A DNA stretch of 64,000 nucleotides from positions 186,001 to 250,000 of the forward strand of contig NZ_VFNH01000002.1 in assembly GCF_006715485.1 (NCBI RefSeq), written 5' to 3'. This document shows positions 17,333 to 25,063 of this stretch, in pieces (the first letter of the stretch is position 1; every line of letters starts with the position of its first letter). The notes beneath the pieces are model-generated. The model ran no database searches. It was not told the origin of the DNA and saw only the letters and a program-made list of their open reading frames with translations. The position numbers were made by a program, and so were the translations under genes. The DNA comes from Herbaspirillum sp. SJZ107. GTDB lineage: Bacteria > Pseudomonadota > Gammaproteobacteria > Burkholderiales > Burkholderiaceae_D.

Positions 17333-17377
17333 ACAATGTTCAAGTGTATATTTCTGTATTCACAGCTTTAACATTGT
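17333..17377. repeat. Inverted ACAATGTT pair before the carbonic anhydrase
   Basis: ACAATGTT at 17333-17340 and AACATTGT at 17370-17377 are exact inverted copies with 29 bases between. They flank a TATATT at 17347-17352 that could be a -10 box. A regulator-binding role for the can promoter is possible but inferred. Confidence 0.35.
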
Positions 17378-17440
17378 TCTGTTTTCGCAAGCACAATGGC
17401 CGTGCTCGCATCCGCATCCGTATCAAGATAGGAGTTTATT

Positions 17441-18115
17441 ATGGCAAAAACCCCAACCGGCCTCACCGCCGCCGACCTGTTCGAACGCAACCGCAAATGG
17501 GCGGCAGCAAGGGTGGAAGAAGATCCGGGCTTTTTCTCGGACCTGGCCTCGCAGCAGGCGCCTGAATACCTGTGGATCGGCTGCTCGGACAGCCGCGTGC
17601 CCGCCAACGAACTGCTCGGGATGGCGCCAGGTGAACTGTTCGTGCACCGTAACATCGCCAACGTCGTGGCGCACTCCGACCTGAACGCCCTGAGCGTGAT
17701 CCAGTTCGCGGTCGACGTGCTGAAGGTCAAGCACATCATCCTGTGCGGCCACTATGGCTGCTCGGGCGTGGGCGCCGCCCTCAACTACACCCGCGTCGGC
17801 CTGGCTGACAACTGGCTCGGTCACGTGCGCGACGTGCGCGAAAAGCACGGCAAATACCTGGGCAACGTGGCCGGCAAGGCGGCCGCCGACCGCCTGGTCG
17901 AACTGAACGTGGCCGAGCAGGTCATCAACATCGCCCAATCCACCGTCGTGCGCGACGCCTGGGAACGCGGCCAGCCGCTGACCATCCACAGCTGGGTCTA
18001 CGGCGTGCATGACGGCCTGCTGCGCGACCTCGGCATCACGATCAGCGACCAGGCAGAGATCGAGCCGAAGCTGCAGGCAGTGCTGCAGGGTTACCTCGAC
18101 GGCCAAGCCCAATAA
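17441..18115 (+). CDS. can: Beta-class carbonic anhydrase
   Basis: Cytoplasmic zinc enzyme that interconverts CO2 and bicarbonate. The 224 residues carry the beta-class zinc ligands C48 (in GCSDSRVPAN), H104 and C107 (in CGHYGCSG), with the D50-R52 dyad. The length and sequence match the Can (YadF) type rather than the plant-like long form. AGGAG precedes the ATG. It stands alone between the dnaJ terminator and the convergent porin gene. Bicarbonate for carboxylases is the usual role at ambient CO2. Confidence 0.96.
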   Translation: MAKTPTGLTAADLFERNRKWAAARVEEDPGFFSDLASQQAPEYLWIGCSDSRVPANELLGMAPGELFVHRNIANVVAHSDLNALSVIQFAVDVLKVKHIILCGHYGCSGVGAALNYTRVGLADNWLGHVRDVREKHGKYLGNVAGKAAADRLVELNVAEQVINIAQSTVVRDAWERGQPLTIHSWVYGVHDGLLRDLGITISDQAEIEPKLQAVLQGYLDGQAQ

Positions 18116-18128
18116 GACGGCGAAGACG

Positions 18129-19205
18129 TCAGAAGCGGTGGCGCAGACCCACCGCGAACTGGCGCTTGCCCGTGCCGGGCTCTTCGCTGTTGCCTTCCGT
18201 GTAGGCGGCGCCGTTGCGGTTGCGGATCACGCCGTAGGAAGCATACACATCGCTGCGTTTGGAAAACGCAAACATATAGGCAGCACCCAGCTGCCGCGCG
18301 TCCTGGTCGAGGTCGCTGCGGTCGTCCATCCGCACATAGCTCAGCACCACCGTGCTGACCCCGAGCGGCACCCAGACACCCAGCAGCAGGGCGCGGCTGT
18401 CGGTCGACGCGACCGGCGCCGCGCCGCCGAACACCGCCACGCCGTTGTTCAGCGGCGCGCTGTTGCGGCCCTTGCTGACTTCATACCCGACGTGGGCACG
18501 CGCGATCCCGACATCGTAGTTTGCTCCCAACAGCAGGTTGCGCGCGGGATCGGTGCCGGACAGGCCGGGAGCGTCATTGTTCTTGCGGTGGTAGGCGATG
18601 CGGGCAGCGACCGGGCCGCGGCTGTAGCCGAACGAGCCGCCGATGGCGCGCCCGGCGGCAGGGTCGCCGGCGACCTCGCCGGCCGCCACCATCAGGTCGC
18701 CGCTGAAACCATTGAAGTCGGGACTGCGGTACAGCACCGAATTGGCGGCCCGGAAGCCGGTCGGCGGCATCAGGTTGTTCGAACGGACCACGCCGTTGCG
18801 CAGCGGATCGACCACTACGTTCAGCGTGGTGAACAGCGGCGTATCCTGCAGGCCGACGCTCACTGAACCGAAGCTGCCGCGCAGTCCCACTATCGAGGTG
18901 CGCCCGAACAGCGTGTTGTTCTGGGTCGAGGTGCCGTTGTCGGCGTGGATGCCGCCTTCGAGCACGAAGAATGCGGCCATGTTCCCGCCCAGGTCTTCGA
19001 CGCCGCGCAAGCCCCAGCGGCTCTGGGTCGCCATGCCGCTGGTCACGCGGGTCGAGGTGCCGCCCATGCCGCCACCGTCGACCGACACGCCGACATCCAC
19101 CACGCCATAGAACGTGACCGCACCGTCGGCCAGCGCGGTGCCGCTGCACAGCATTGCACTGCACAGCAGCGCGCCGCGCAGCAGGGAAATCGATGCTTGC
19201 ATCAT
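18129..19205 (-). CDS. Gram-negative general porin
   Basis: Outer membrane beta-barrel porin of 358 residues of the trimeric betaproteobacterial type. A signal peptide ends near SGTALA, the mature protein opens with DGAVTFYGVVDVGVSVDGG, the loop region SRWGLRGVEDLGGNMAAFF is characteristic, and the protein ends in RHRF with the terminal phenylalanine needed for outer membrane assembly. Two ATGs are adjacent; the first (19203-19205) was used. It starts eight bases after the MFS gene in the gluconate-type operon, so it probably admits the same sugar acid across the outer membrane. Confidence 0.93.
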   Translation of the reverse strand: MMQASISLLRGALLCSAMLCSGTALADGAVTFYGVVDVGVSVDGGGMGGTSTRVTSGMATQSRWGLRGVEDLGGNMAAFFVLEGGIHADNGTSTQNNTLFGRTSIVGLRGSFGSVSVGLQDTPLFTTLNVVVDPLRNGVVRSNNLMPPTGFRAANSVLYRSPDFNGFSGDLMVAAGEVAGDPAAGRAIGGSFGYSRGPVAARIAYHRKNNDAPGLSGTDPARNLLLGANYDVGIARAHVGYEVSKGRNSAPLNNGVAVFGGAAPVASTDSRALLLGVWVPLGVSTVVLSYVRMDDRSDLDQDARQLGAAYMFAFSKRSDVYASYGVIRNRNGAAYTEGNSEEPGTGKRQFAVGLRHRF

Positions 19206-19213
19206 CCGTCCCT

Positions 19214-20536
19214 TCAGGCAACCGTGACCGGCGCGGCGGCGGCGGCGGATTCCGGATCGGGGATCGGCTCGATTTTCCCGAGCACGAACACGAAGCAGAC
19301 GATGCCGATCACGAGGATGACGCCGGCGACGAAGAACGCGTTGGTGAACGAGGAGGTGGCGCCGACGATCATGCCGGTGACGATCGGTGCGGCCGCGCCC
19401 ATCAGGTTGTTGGCCAGGTTCATGATGCCGCCGATGGTGCCGGCGCCGCCCTTCGGCGCGATCAGCGACGGCAGCGACCAGCTGACCGGCGCCGCCGAGG
19501 CCAGGCCGCCGAGCGCGATCGAGATCCAGAAGATGGCCCAGGCGGGATCGGTGGTCTGGGTAGCGCCGAACACCGCCAGGCCGAAGGTCATCCCGACCAC
19601 CAGCACGGTCTTGCGGACCTTCGATTCGTCCTTGCCGCGCGAGACCAGGTGGTCGATCAGCCAGCCGCCGACGAACAGGTCGGTCAGGGTGGCGAAGGCC
19701 CAGGGGATGGCGGCGTAGCCGGCCGATTGCAGGATGCTCATGTGCATCGACTCGACCAGGTAGCCGGGCAGCCAGGTCAGGAACAGATAAAAGGTGTAGC
19801 CGTAGGCGGCGAAGCCGATCGTCAGGCCCCACACCTTGGATTTGGTGAGCAGGTAGCCCAGCATGTTGACGGCACCGGCGTCGGCCGGGCCTTCGGGGGC
19901 GGCACCGCCGCGCTGGATGTAGTGGTATTCGGCTTTCGACAGGCGCTTGTCGGCGCTCGGATCGCGGTACAGCAGGGTGAACGCGATGAAGTAGCCGAAG
20001 CTCAGCGCGGCAGTGAGCGCGAAGCCCCAGCGCCAGCCGAAGCTCACCACCGTGATCGCCACCAGCGGCACGCCGATCACGTTCGAGAACTTGGCGGCGG
20101 CATCGAAGATCGCGGTGGCCAGGCCACGTTCGTGGCGCGGGAACCAGTAACCGGTGGCCTTGGCGCTGACCGGGAAGGCCGGGGCCTCGGCTACCCCCAG
20201 GATGATGCGCGCCACCAGGATGCCTGCGAAACCGCTCGAGCACGCGGTGATCACCGATGCCACCCCCCACAGGAAGGCACCCCAGCGTCCGACCCGGGTC
20301 GGGCCGAAGCGGTCCAGCACCATCCCGACCGGGATCTGCAGCAGTGAATAAGACCAGGCGAAGGCGGAAAACAGCAAGCCCAGTTCGACTGCGCTCAGGT
20401 TGAACATCTCCTTGATCTGGGGCGCCGCGACCGACAGGCCGATGCGGTCGATATAGTTGATCAGGACGCCTGCGCCGAGCAGCGCGCCGATGCCCCAGCG
20501 GCGCCGTGGAATGCCTTGTTTGCTTGTAATTGCCAT
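19214..20536 (-). CDS. MFS transporter, anion:cation symporter family
   Basis: Inner membrane permease of 440 residues with 12 predicted spans, of the ACS branch that includes hexuronate, glucarate and galactonate transporters. It opens RRRWGIGALLGAGVLINYIDR, and the signature between helices 2 and 3 is GMVLDRFGPTRVGRWG. The central loop between the two halves spans about residues 195-230. It lies 33 bases after gluconokinase and eight before the porin, so gluconate or a similar sugar acid is the likely substrate. The LacI-type regulator upstream supports inducible expression. Confidence 0.9.
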   Translation of the reverse strand: MAITSKQGIPRRRWGIGALLGAGVLINYIDRIGLSVAAPQIKEMFNLSAVELGLLFSAFAWSYSLLQIPVGMVLDRFGPTRVGRWGAFLWGVASVITACSSGFAGILVARIILGVAEAPAFPVSAKATGYWFPRHERGLATAIFDAAAKFSNVIGVPLVAITVVSFGWRWGFALTAALSFGYFIAFTLLYRDPSADKRLSKAEYHYIQRGGAAPEGPADAGAVNMLGYLLTKSKVWGLTIGFAAYGYTFYLFLTWLPGYLVESMHMSILQSAGYAAIPWAFATLTDLFVGGWLIDHLVSRGKDESKVRKTVLVVGMTFGLAVFGATQTTDPAWAIFWISIALGGLASAAPVSWSLPSLIAPKGGAGTIGGIMNLANNLMGAAAPIVTGMIVGATSSFTNAFFVAGVILVIGIVCFVFVLGKIEPIPDPESAAAAAPVTVA

Positions 20537-20569
20537 GTCTGTGTCTCCTGTGGTTTGTGGGAATGGGTT

Positions 20570-21100
20570 CTAGCGACCCTCGGATTGCAGGATTTCTTCG
20601 GTGAGTACCGGAAGGGGCTTGCCGATGTCGAACAACAGGCCGGCTTCATCGTCTTGCAGGGGTTCGAGGTCGCGCAGCTGGCTGTCGAGCAGCGAAGCCG
20701 GCATGTAGTGGGCGGTGCGGGCCCGCATGCGCTCGGCGATCAGGTCGCGCGGCCCGCTCAGGTGGACGAAGCGCAGGTGCGGGTCGGCGGCGCGCAGCAG
20801 GTCGCGGTAGCGGCGCTTGAGCGCCGAACAGGCCAGCACCAGGCCTTCCTCGCGCGCCCGCGCCGCAGCGATCTCCACCTGCAGCGTGGCCAGCCAGCCG
20901 GCGCGGTCGTGGTCGTCGAGCGGGGTGCCGGCGGCCATCTTGGCCACGTTCGATGCGCTGTGGTAGGCATCGCCTTCGAGGAAGGACACGCCCAGCGCCT
21001 GCGCCAGCCGTTGGCCGACTTCGCTCTTGCCGCAGCCGGATACGCCCATGACGATCCAGCGGGCCGGCACGGCGGAAGGAGATGGAAGCTTGGTGTGCAT
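20570..21100 (-). CDS. gntK: Gluconokinase
   Basis: Cytoplasmic kinase of 176 residues that makes 6-phosphogluconate from gluconate and ATP. The P-loop is at residues 19-26 (GVSGCGKS), followed by FLEGDAYHSASNVAKMAAGTPL, a typical GntK substrate region, and ALKRRYRDLLR. The product feeds the pentose phosphate or Entner-Doudoroff pathway. A LacI-type operator lies 30 bases before the start. It heads a kinase-permease-porin operon; gluconate is the best guess from the kinase, though related sugar acids cannot be excluded. Confidence 0.94.
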   Translation of the reverse strand: MHTKLPSPSAVPARWIVMGVSGCGKSEVGQRLAQALGVSFLEGDAYHSASNVAKMAAGTPLDDHDRAGWLATLQVEIAAARAREEGLVLACSALKRRYRDLLRAADPHLRFVHLSGPRDLIAERMRARTAHYMPASLLDSQLRDLEPLQDDEAGLLFDIGKPLPVLTEEILQSEGR

Positions 21101-21129
21101 AGTCGGATTATGATAAGTGATGATAAATT

Positions 21130-21143
21130 TGGTAGCGCTATCA
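21130..21143. promoter_or_regulatory. LacI-family operator of the gntK operon
   Basis: TGGTAGCGCTATCA is a 14-base palindrome with one mismatch around the central CG step typical of LacI-family sites. A near-identical TGGTAGCGTTATCA lies before the regulator gene at 22300. Confidence 0.85.
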
Positions 21144-21189
21144 GATTGGTGGCGAGTCTACGCCGATGGATGGGTTTGTAAAGGAGATT

Positions 21190-21238
21190 CCATGCTGCTA
21201 TGCAGCATGGGTAAGCCGCGGCCTTCGGGAAAAGGCCG
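21190..21238 (-). terminator. Two hairpins after the LacI-type regulator
   Basis: CGGCCTT / AAGGCCG (21219-21238) lies ten bases past the regulator stop on the minus strand, followed by a perfect nine-base hairpin CCATGCTGC-tat-GCAGCATGG (21190-21210). Neither has a T-run, so they are 3' end structures of uncertain strength. Confidence 0.45.
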
Positions 21239-21247
21239 GAAGAGAGG

Positions 21248-22276
21248 TCAGGCGCTCTCGCGCGCCATCAGCGTGAAGCCGAGATCGATACGGGTGACGG
21301 CGGGCCGGTCGCCGTGGATCACGGCACGCAGCAACTGGGCGGCCTCGAAGCCGACCCGGTAGCGCGGGGTGGCGATGGTGGTGACCGACGGGTTCATCCA
21401 GGCCGACACCGGCAGGTCGTTGAAGCCGCAGATCGCCAACTGGCCGGGAACCGCGATCCCGCGCCGCTGGCACTGGAAGATGGCGCCCTGTGCAAGGTCG
21501 TCGTTGCAGCAGAAGATCGCATCGCACTCGGGCGCCACCGACAGCATGCGGCCCAGCAGTTCGGCGCCGAGGGCAACCGTCGACGGATCGGCGACCATGG
21601 TCTCGAGCCGGGGATCGTAGCACCCGGCTTCGCGCAGTGCGCGGCGATAGCCTTCCGCCCGTTTCAGCGTGCGCTCGTCGCGCTGGGCGCCCATGAAGCC
21701 GATGCGCTGGTAGCCTTTGTCGAGCAGGTAGCGGGTCATCGTGTAGCCGGCCTGGGACTGGGAAAAGCCGACCGACAGGGCGTCGGGCGAACTCGCCAGG
21801 TCCATCATCGACACCACCGGCAATTTCGATGACGCGAGGATGTCCATCACGCGCTTGCTGTGCGTCAGGCCGGACAGCAGGATGCCGTCCGGATTCGACT
21901 GCAGATAAATGCCGAGCAGTTTCTCTTCCTCGGCATCCGAGTAGCGCGTATTGCCGATCAGGATCTGGTAGCCGTCGGTTTCCAGCGCATCCTGGATGCC
22001 GGCCAGCACGGCGGTGAACACGGCGTTCGACAGCGAGGGGACCAGCACCACGATCACCTTCGACTGCGCCGAGGCGAGCGCGCGGGCGGCGCGGTTGGGC
22101 ACGTAACCGAGCTCGGCCACGGCCTGTTCGACGCGCGCGCGCAGCGCCTGCGACACCAGCTCGGGCTGGTTGATCGCGCGCGACGCCGTCATGGTCCCGA
22201 CGCCGGCCCTGGCAGCGACCTCGGTCAGCGTGACGCGGCCGCTGGCGCGGTTGCGCGTGGTCTGTGGTTTGTTCAT
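21248..22276 (-). CDS. LacI-family regulator of the gluconate-type operon
   Basis: DNA-binding repressor of 342 residues close to the GntR/IdnR branch of the LacI family. The N-terminal helix-turn-helix is VTLTEVAARAGVGTMTASRAI, with the hinge helix at PNRAARALASAQS. The rest is the periplasmic-binding-protein-like effector domain, likely sensing gluconate or a phosphorylated derivative. The palindrome TGGTAGCGyTATCA occurs before both this gene and gntK, implying repression of the operon and of itself. It is transcribed in the same direction as the operon but probably as a separate unit. Confidence 0.92.
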   Translation of the reverse strand: MNKPQTTRNRASGRVTLTEVAARAGVGTMTASRAINQPELVSQALRARVEQAVAELGYVPNRAARALASAQSKVIVVLVPSLSNAVFTAVLAGIQDALETDGYQILIGNTRYSDAEEEKLLGIYLQSNPDGILLSGLTHSKRVMDILASSKLPVVSMMDLASSPDALSVGFSQSQAGYTMTRYLLDKGYQRIGFMGAQRDERTLKRAEGYRRALREAGCYDPRLETMVADPSTVALGAELLGRMLSVAPECDAIFCCNDDLAQGAIFQCQRRGIAVPGQLAICGFNDLPVSAWMNPSVTTIATPRYRVGFEAAQLLRAVIHGDRPAVTRIDLGFTLMARESA

Positions 22277-22299
22277 CGTGTCAGCAGTGGTGGTGTGCC

Positions 22300-22313
22300 T
22301 GGTAGCGTTATCA
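22300..22313. promoter_or_regulatory. LacI-family operator before the regulator gene
   Basis: TGGTAGCGTTATCA, one base different from the site at 21130-21143, lies 24 bases before the regulator's ATG. This indicates autorepression. Confidence 0.83.
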
Positions 22314-22387
22314 AGCCATGTCGCAGCCTTGGCCGTGTATCATGGCGCTCCCGGGATAGTCCGGAAATCTGGTACTGGAGCACGATT

Positions 22388-22759
22388 ATGGCAAATGATC
22401 CGGCAATTGGCGAACTGCAACAGCTGCGCGACATCGTGCGCCGGTTCGTGGACGAGCGCGACTGGGACCAGTTTCATTCGCCCAAGAACCTGGCGTCGGC
22501 CTTGAGCGTGGAAGCGGCCGAGCTGCTGGAACACTTCCAGTGGCTGCAGCACGGCCGGATCGAGGAACTCGGCCCCGACAAACTGGCCGAGGTAAAGCAC
22601 GAGATGGCCGACGTGCTGGTCTACCTGGTGCGCCTGGCCGACAAGCTCGATGTCGACCTGCTGGCCGCGGTCGAGGAAAAAATGGTGCTCAACCGCGCCA
22701 AGTACCCGGCCGACCAGGTGCGCGGCGATGCGCGCAAGTACCACGAATACAAACGTTGA
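22388..22759 (+). CDS. MazG-like nucleotide pyrophosphohydrolase
   Basis: Cytoplasmic all-alpha NTP pyrophosphatase of 123 residues, of the RS21-C6/dCTPP1-like single-domain MazG group that hydrolyses (d)NTPs, often modified or dCTP-type, to monophosphates. The metal-binding helices are visible: SVEAAELLEHFQW (ExxE type) and EMADVLVYLVRLADKL (ExxD type), followed by the conserved KMVLNRAKYPADQVRG. The ATG at 22388 with TGGAG upstream gives the correct family length. The gene diverges from the LacI-type regulator and is probably a house-cleaning function unrelated to it. Confidence 0.9.
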   Translation: MANDPAIGELQQLRDIVRRFVDERDWDQFHSPKNLASALSVEAAELLEHFQWLQHGRIEELGPDKLAEVKHEMADVLVYLVRLADKLDVDLLAAVEEKMVLNRAKYPADQVRGDARKYHEYKR

Positions 22760-22771
22760 TCGGACCCTGCC

Positions 22772-24385
22772 TCACGCCGCCGCCAGGCGCGGCCGTGACG
22801 CCTGCAGCGGCATCCGGGCAGGGGCGGTCGCCGGCGTGCCGCCGGCAAGACGGAAGGTGCTGACGAGGCGTTCCAGCTGGCCCGACTGTTCCTGCAGCGA
22901 CTGCGCGGCGGCGGCGGCTTCCTCCACCAGCGCCGCATTCTGCTGGGTAACCGAGTCCATCTCGCCGACCGCCTGGTTGATCTGCTCGATACCGGCTTCC
23001 TGCTCGTGACTCGCAGCCGTGATCTCGGCCATGATATCGGTGACACTGCGTACGCTGGCGACGATCGCTTCCATGGTCGTGCCGGCCTCTTGCACCAGGC
23101 GGCTGCCGGCCCCGACTTTCTCGACCGATTCGCCGATCAAGTCCTTGATCTCCTTGGCCGCGCCGGCGGAGCGTTGCGCGAGGGTGCGCACTTCGGACGC
23201 CACGACGGCAAAACCGCGGCCCTGTTCGCCCGCCCGCGCCGCCTCGACCGCGGCATTCAGTGCCAGGATATTGGTCTGGAAGGCAATGCTGTCGATGACG
23301 CCGATGATGTCGGCGATCCGGGCCGACGATTCCTTGATCGAGTCCATCGTCTTCACGACGTCGGCGACCACGGTGCCGCCACGCGTCGCGACACCGGATG
23401 CCGCCAGCGCCAACTGATTGGCCTGGCGTGCGTTGTCGGCGTTCTGCTTGACGGTCGCGGTCAATTCTTCCATCGACGAAGCGGTCTCTTCCAGTGCACC
23501 GGCCTGCTGTTCAGTGCGGCTCGAGAGGTCGAGGTTGCCGTGCGCGATTTCGTTCGAGGCGGTGGCAATGGTCTCGGTGCCGCTGCGGACCTGGCCGACG
23601 ATGGTCAGCAGGGACATGTTCATGTCCTTCAGCGCCGCCAGCAGTTCGCCGGTTTCGTCGGTCGTGTCGACCTCGATGCGGCTGGTCAGGTCGCCCGCGG
23701 CGACCGTCTTGGCGACGTCCACCGCCTGGCGCAGCGGACGGGTGATCGAGCGCGTGATGACGACACCGATGGCGACCGCAAGCACGAGCGCCAGCGTCAC
23801 CACAGCGAACATCACCAGGCGCGCACTGCGGTAGCGCAGCGCGCCGGCTTCCAGGTCGGCCTTGTTGCGTGCCGCCTGCAATTCGATCATCTTGTTGATG
23901 GCCTGGTTCCAGGCCTTGAGCGCCGGCACCGCCGCAGTCTGCATGAGGCGCGCGCTTTCCTCGTTCCTGTTTGCGCGGCCCAGTTGCTGGACCTTGGCAA
24001 TCAACGGTAACGCCGCCGCACGCGCATCGCCGATCTTGCCCAGCAGCGCGCGCGTATCCGTAAACTTGACGGCGCCGTCGAGCCTTGCCGCGGCCGCGTC
24101 GTAGTCGCGCGAAGCGGCTTCCACGGTCTTGTCGAAGCTTTCCATTTCCGCTTCGTCGTTCGTCAGGATGATGTCGCGGACGGCGATGGCCAGCCGGCGC
24201 TGGGCGTCGCGCATACTGGACGCGCTGTCGATGCGAACATTGTTCCCGTTGACGATCTTGTTGATCGAAGCGTCGAGTTCGTCCATGTTCTTGAGGCCGG
24301 TCGCGGCAATGATCAGCAGCAGCGCCAGGACCAGGCCAAAGCCCAGCGCGAGACGTTGCCCGATCTTCATATTGTTCAGTTTCAT
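22772..24385 (-). CDS. Methyl-accepting chemotaxis protein
   Basis: Inner membrane chemoreceptor of 537 residues. A first membrane helix (about 10-32, LALGFGLVLALLLIIAATG) leads to a periplasmic four-helix-bundle sensor (about 33-190), a second membrane helix (about 193-213), a HAMP domain (SITRPLRQAVDVAKTVAAGDL) and the cytoplasmic signalling domain with the hairpin IGVIDSIAFQTNILALNAAVEAARA. No NWETF-type pentapeptide for CheR/CheB tethering ends the protein. The start at 24385 was chosen; an ATG at 24370 is also possible. It converges with the MazG-like gene, 12 bases apart. The ligand is unknown. Confidence 0.95.
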   Translation of the reverse strand: MKLNNMKIGQRLALGFGLVLALLLIIAATGLKNMDELDASINKIVNGNNVRIDSASSMRDAQRRLAIAVRDIILTNDEAEMESFDKTVEAASRDYDAAAARLDGAVKFTDTRALLGKIGDARAAALPLIAKVQQLGRANRNEESARLMQTAAVPALKAWNQAINKMIELQAARNKADLEAGALRYRSARLVMFAVVTLALVLAVAIGVVITRSITRPLRQAVDVAKTVAAGDLTSRIEVDTTDETGELLAALKDMNMSLLTIVGQVRSGTETIATASNEIAHGNLDLSSRTEQQAGALEETASSMEELTATVKQNADNARQANQLALAASGVATRGGTVVADVVKTMDSIKESSARIADIIGVIDSIAFQTNILALNAAVEAARAGEQGRGFAVVASEVRTLAQRSAGAAKEIKDLIGESVEKVGAGSRLVQEAGTTMEAIVASVRSVTDIMAEITAASHEQEAGIEQINQAVGEMDSVTQQNAALVEEAAAAAQSLQEQSGQLERLVSTFRLAGGTPATAPARMPLQASRPRLAAA

Positions 24386-24685
24386 AACAGGTCTATTTTG
24401 ACGAAATTGGTTGCGGGACCACGTTCGCAAAACCTGTATCGGCCTTGTCCTGACCAAGGCGAAATCAATCGATGCAGGCATCCCGGCGACATGCAGGGAC
24501 GCTGTGTTTGAGAATGGAGGTCTGCGTTGTGGAAGTGCCGGGCAGGGTAGGGGCGCGGCAAAAGGATACGCTGAGAAAGTTGCTCAGCGTTATCAGTCAT
24601 TCTAGTGAGGGCAAGCGAATATGACAATCAAAAATGTCATATTTGTTTAATCAGGGCAACATGCGCTACGCCTGTAAATACCCGG
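24386..24685. other. Gap with an eight-base-arm palindrome
   Basis: This 300-base stretch before the chemoreceptor gene holds no gene I can support. At 24619-24642 the sequence ATATGACA-N8-TGTCATAT is a perfect inverted repeat, a likely protein-binding site. No flagellar sigma28 promoter was found for the chemoreceptor. Confidence 0.45.
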
Positions 24686-25051
24686 CTACAGTCCGCCCAG
24701 GTAATGGGTCAATACGCCATCCGTGCTGTCGATGCCGAGGATCGCCAGCAGCCGCTCCAGTTCCTCGCCGACATGCTCGCGCGCCCCGGCATCCTCTTCC
24801 CGCACCGCTTCCAGCGAACGCTGGAACTGCTTCAGCACCCAGAACTTGGTCGGATGCGCCTCGATCCCCGCGAGCAGGCGCTCGGCCAGGCCATCAAGCT
24901 CGGCCGCCAGCCGTTCGCGTTGCGCCGATGGATTCGGTCCCGGCAAGCCGGCCAGCTTGGCGCCCGCGCGGTAGCCGCGCAGCTGGTCGAGCATGCGCGG
25001 CACCACGAACAGCGGCGCGTCGCGCACCAGTGCGAAAGGATCGCGGCGCAT
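24686..25051 (-). CDS. Small protein resembling DUF4844
   Basis: Soluble helical protein of 121 residues. The segment PTKFWVLKQFQRSLEAV followed by acidic ...AREHVGEELERLLAILGI and a final STDGVLTHYLGGL resembles the pattern of the DUF4844 family, whose function is unknown; the match is from memory and needs a profile search. It begins 12 bases after the gabD stop with a TAGGACAG site, so it is probably co-transcribed with the aldehyde dehydrogenase. No signal peptide or membrane segment is seen. Confidence 0.6.
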   Translation of the reverse strand: MRRDPFALVRDAPLFVVPRMLDQLRGYRAGAKLAGLPGPNPSAQRERLAAELDGLAERLLAGIEAHPTKFWVLKQFQRSLEAVREEDAGAREHVGEELERLLAILGIDSTDGVLTHYLGGL

Positions 25052-25063
25052 GGCGCGGCTGTC

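Noticed and set aside
24386..24620. Sigma28 flagellar promoter for the chemoreceptor
   Set aside because: A GCCGATAC resembling the -10 of sigma28 promoters occurs on the minus strand, but no TAAAGTTT-like -35 stands at the right distance.
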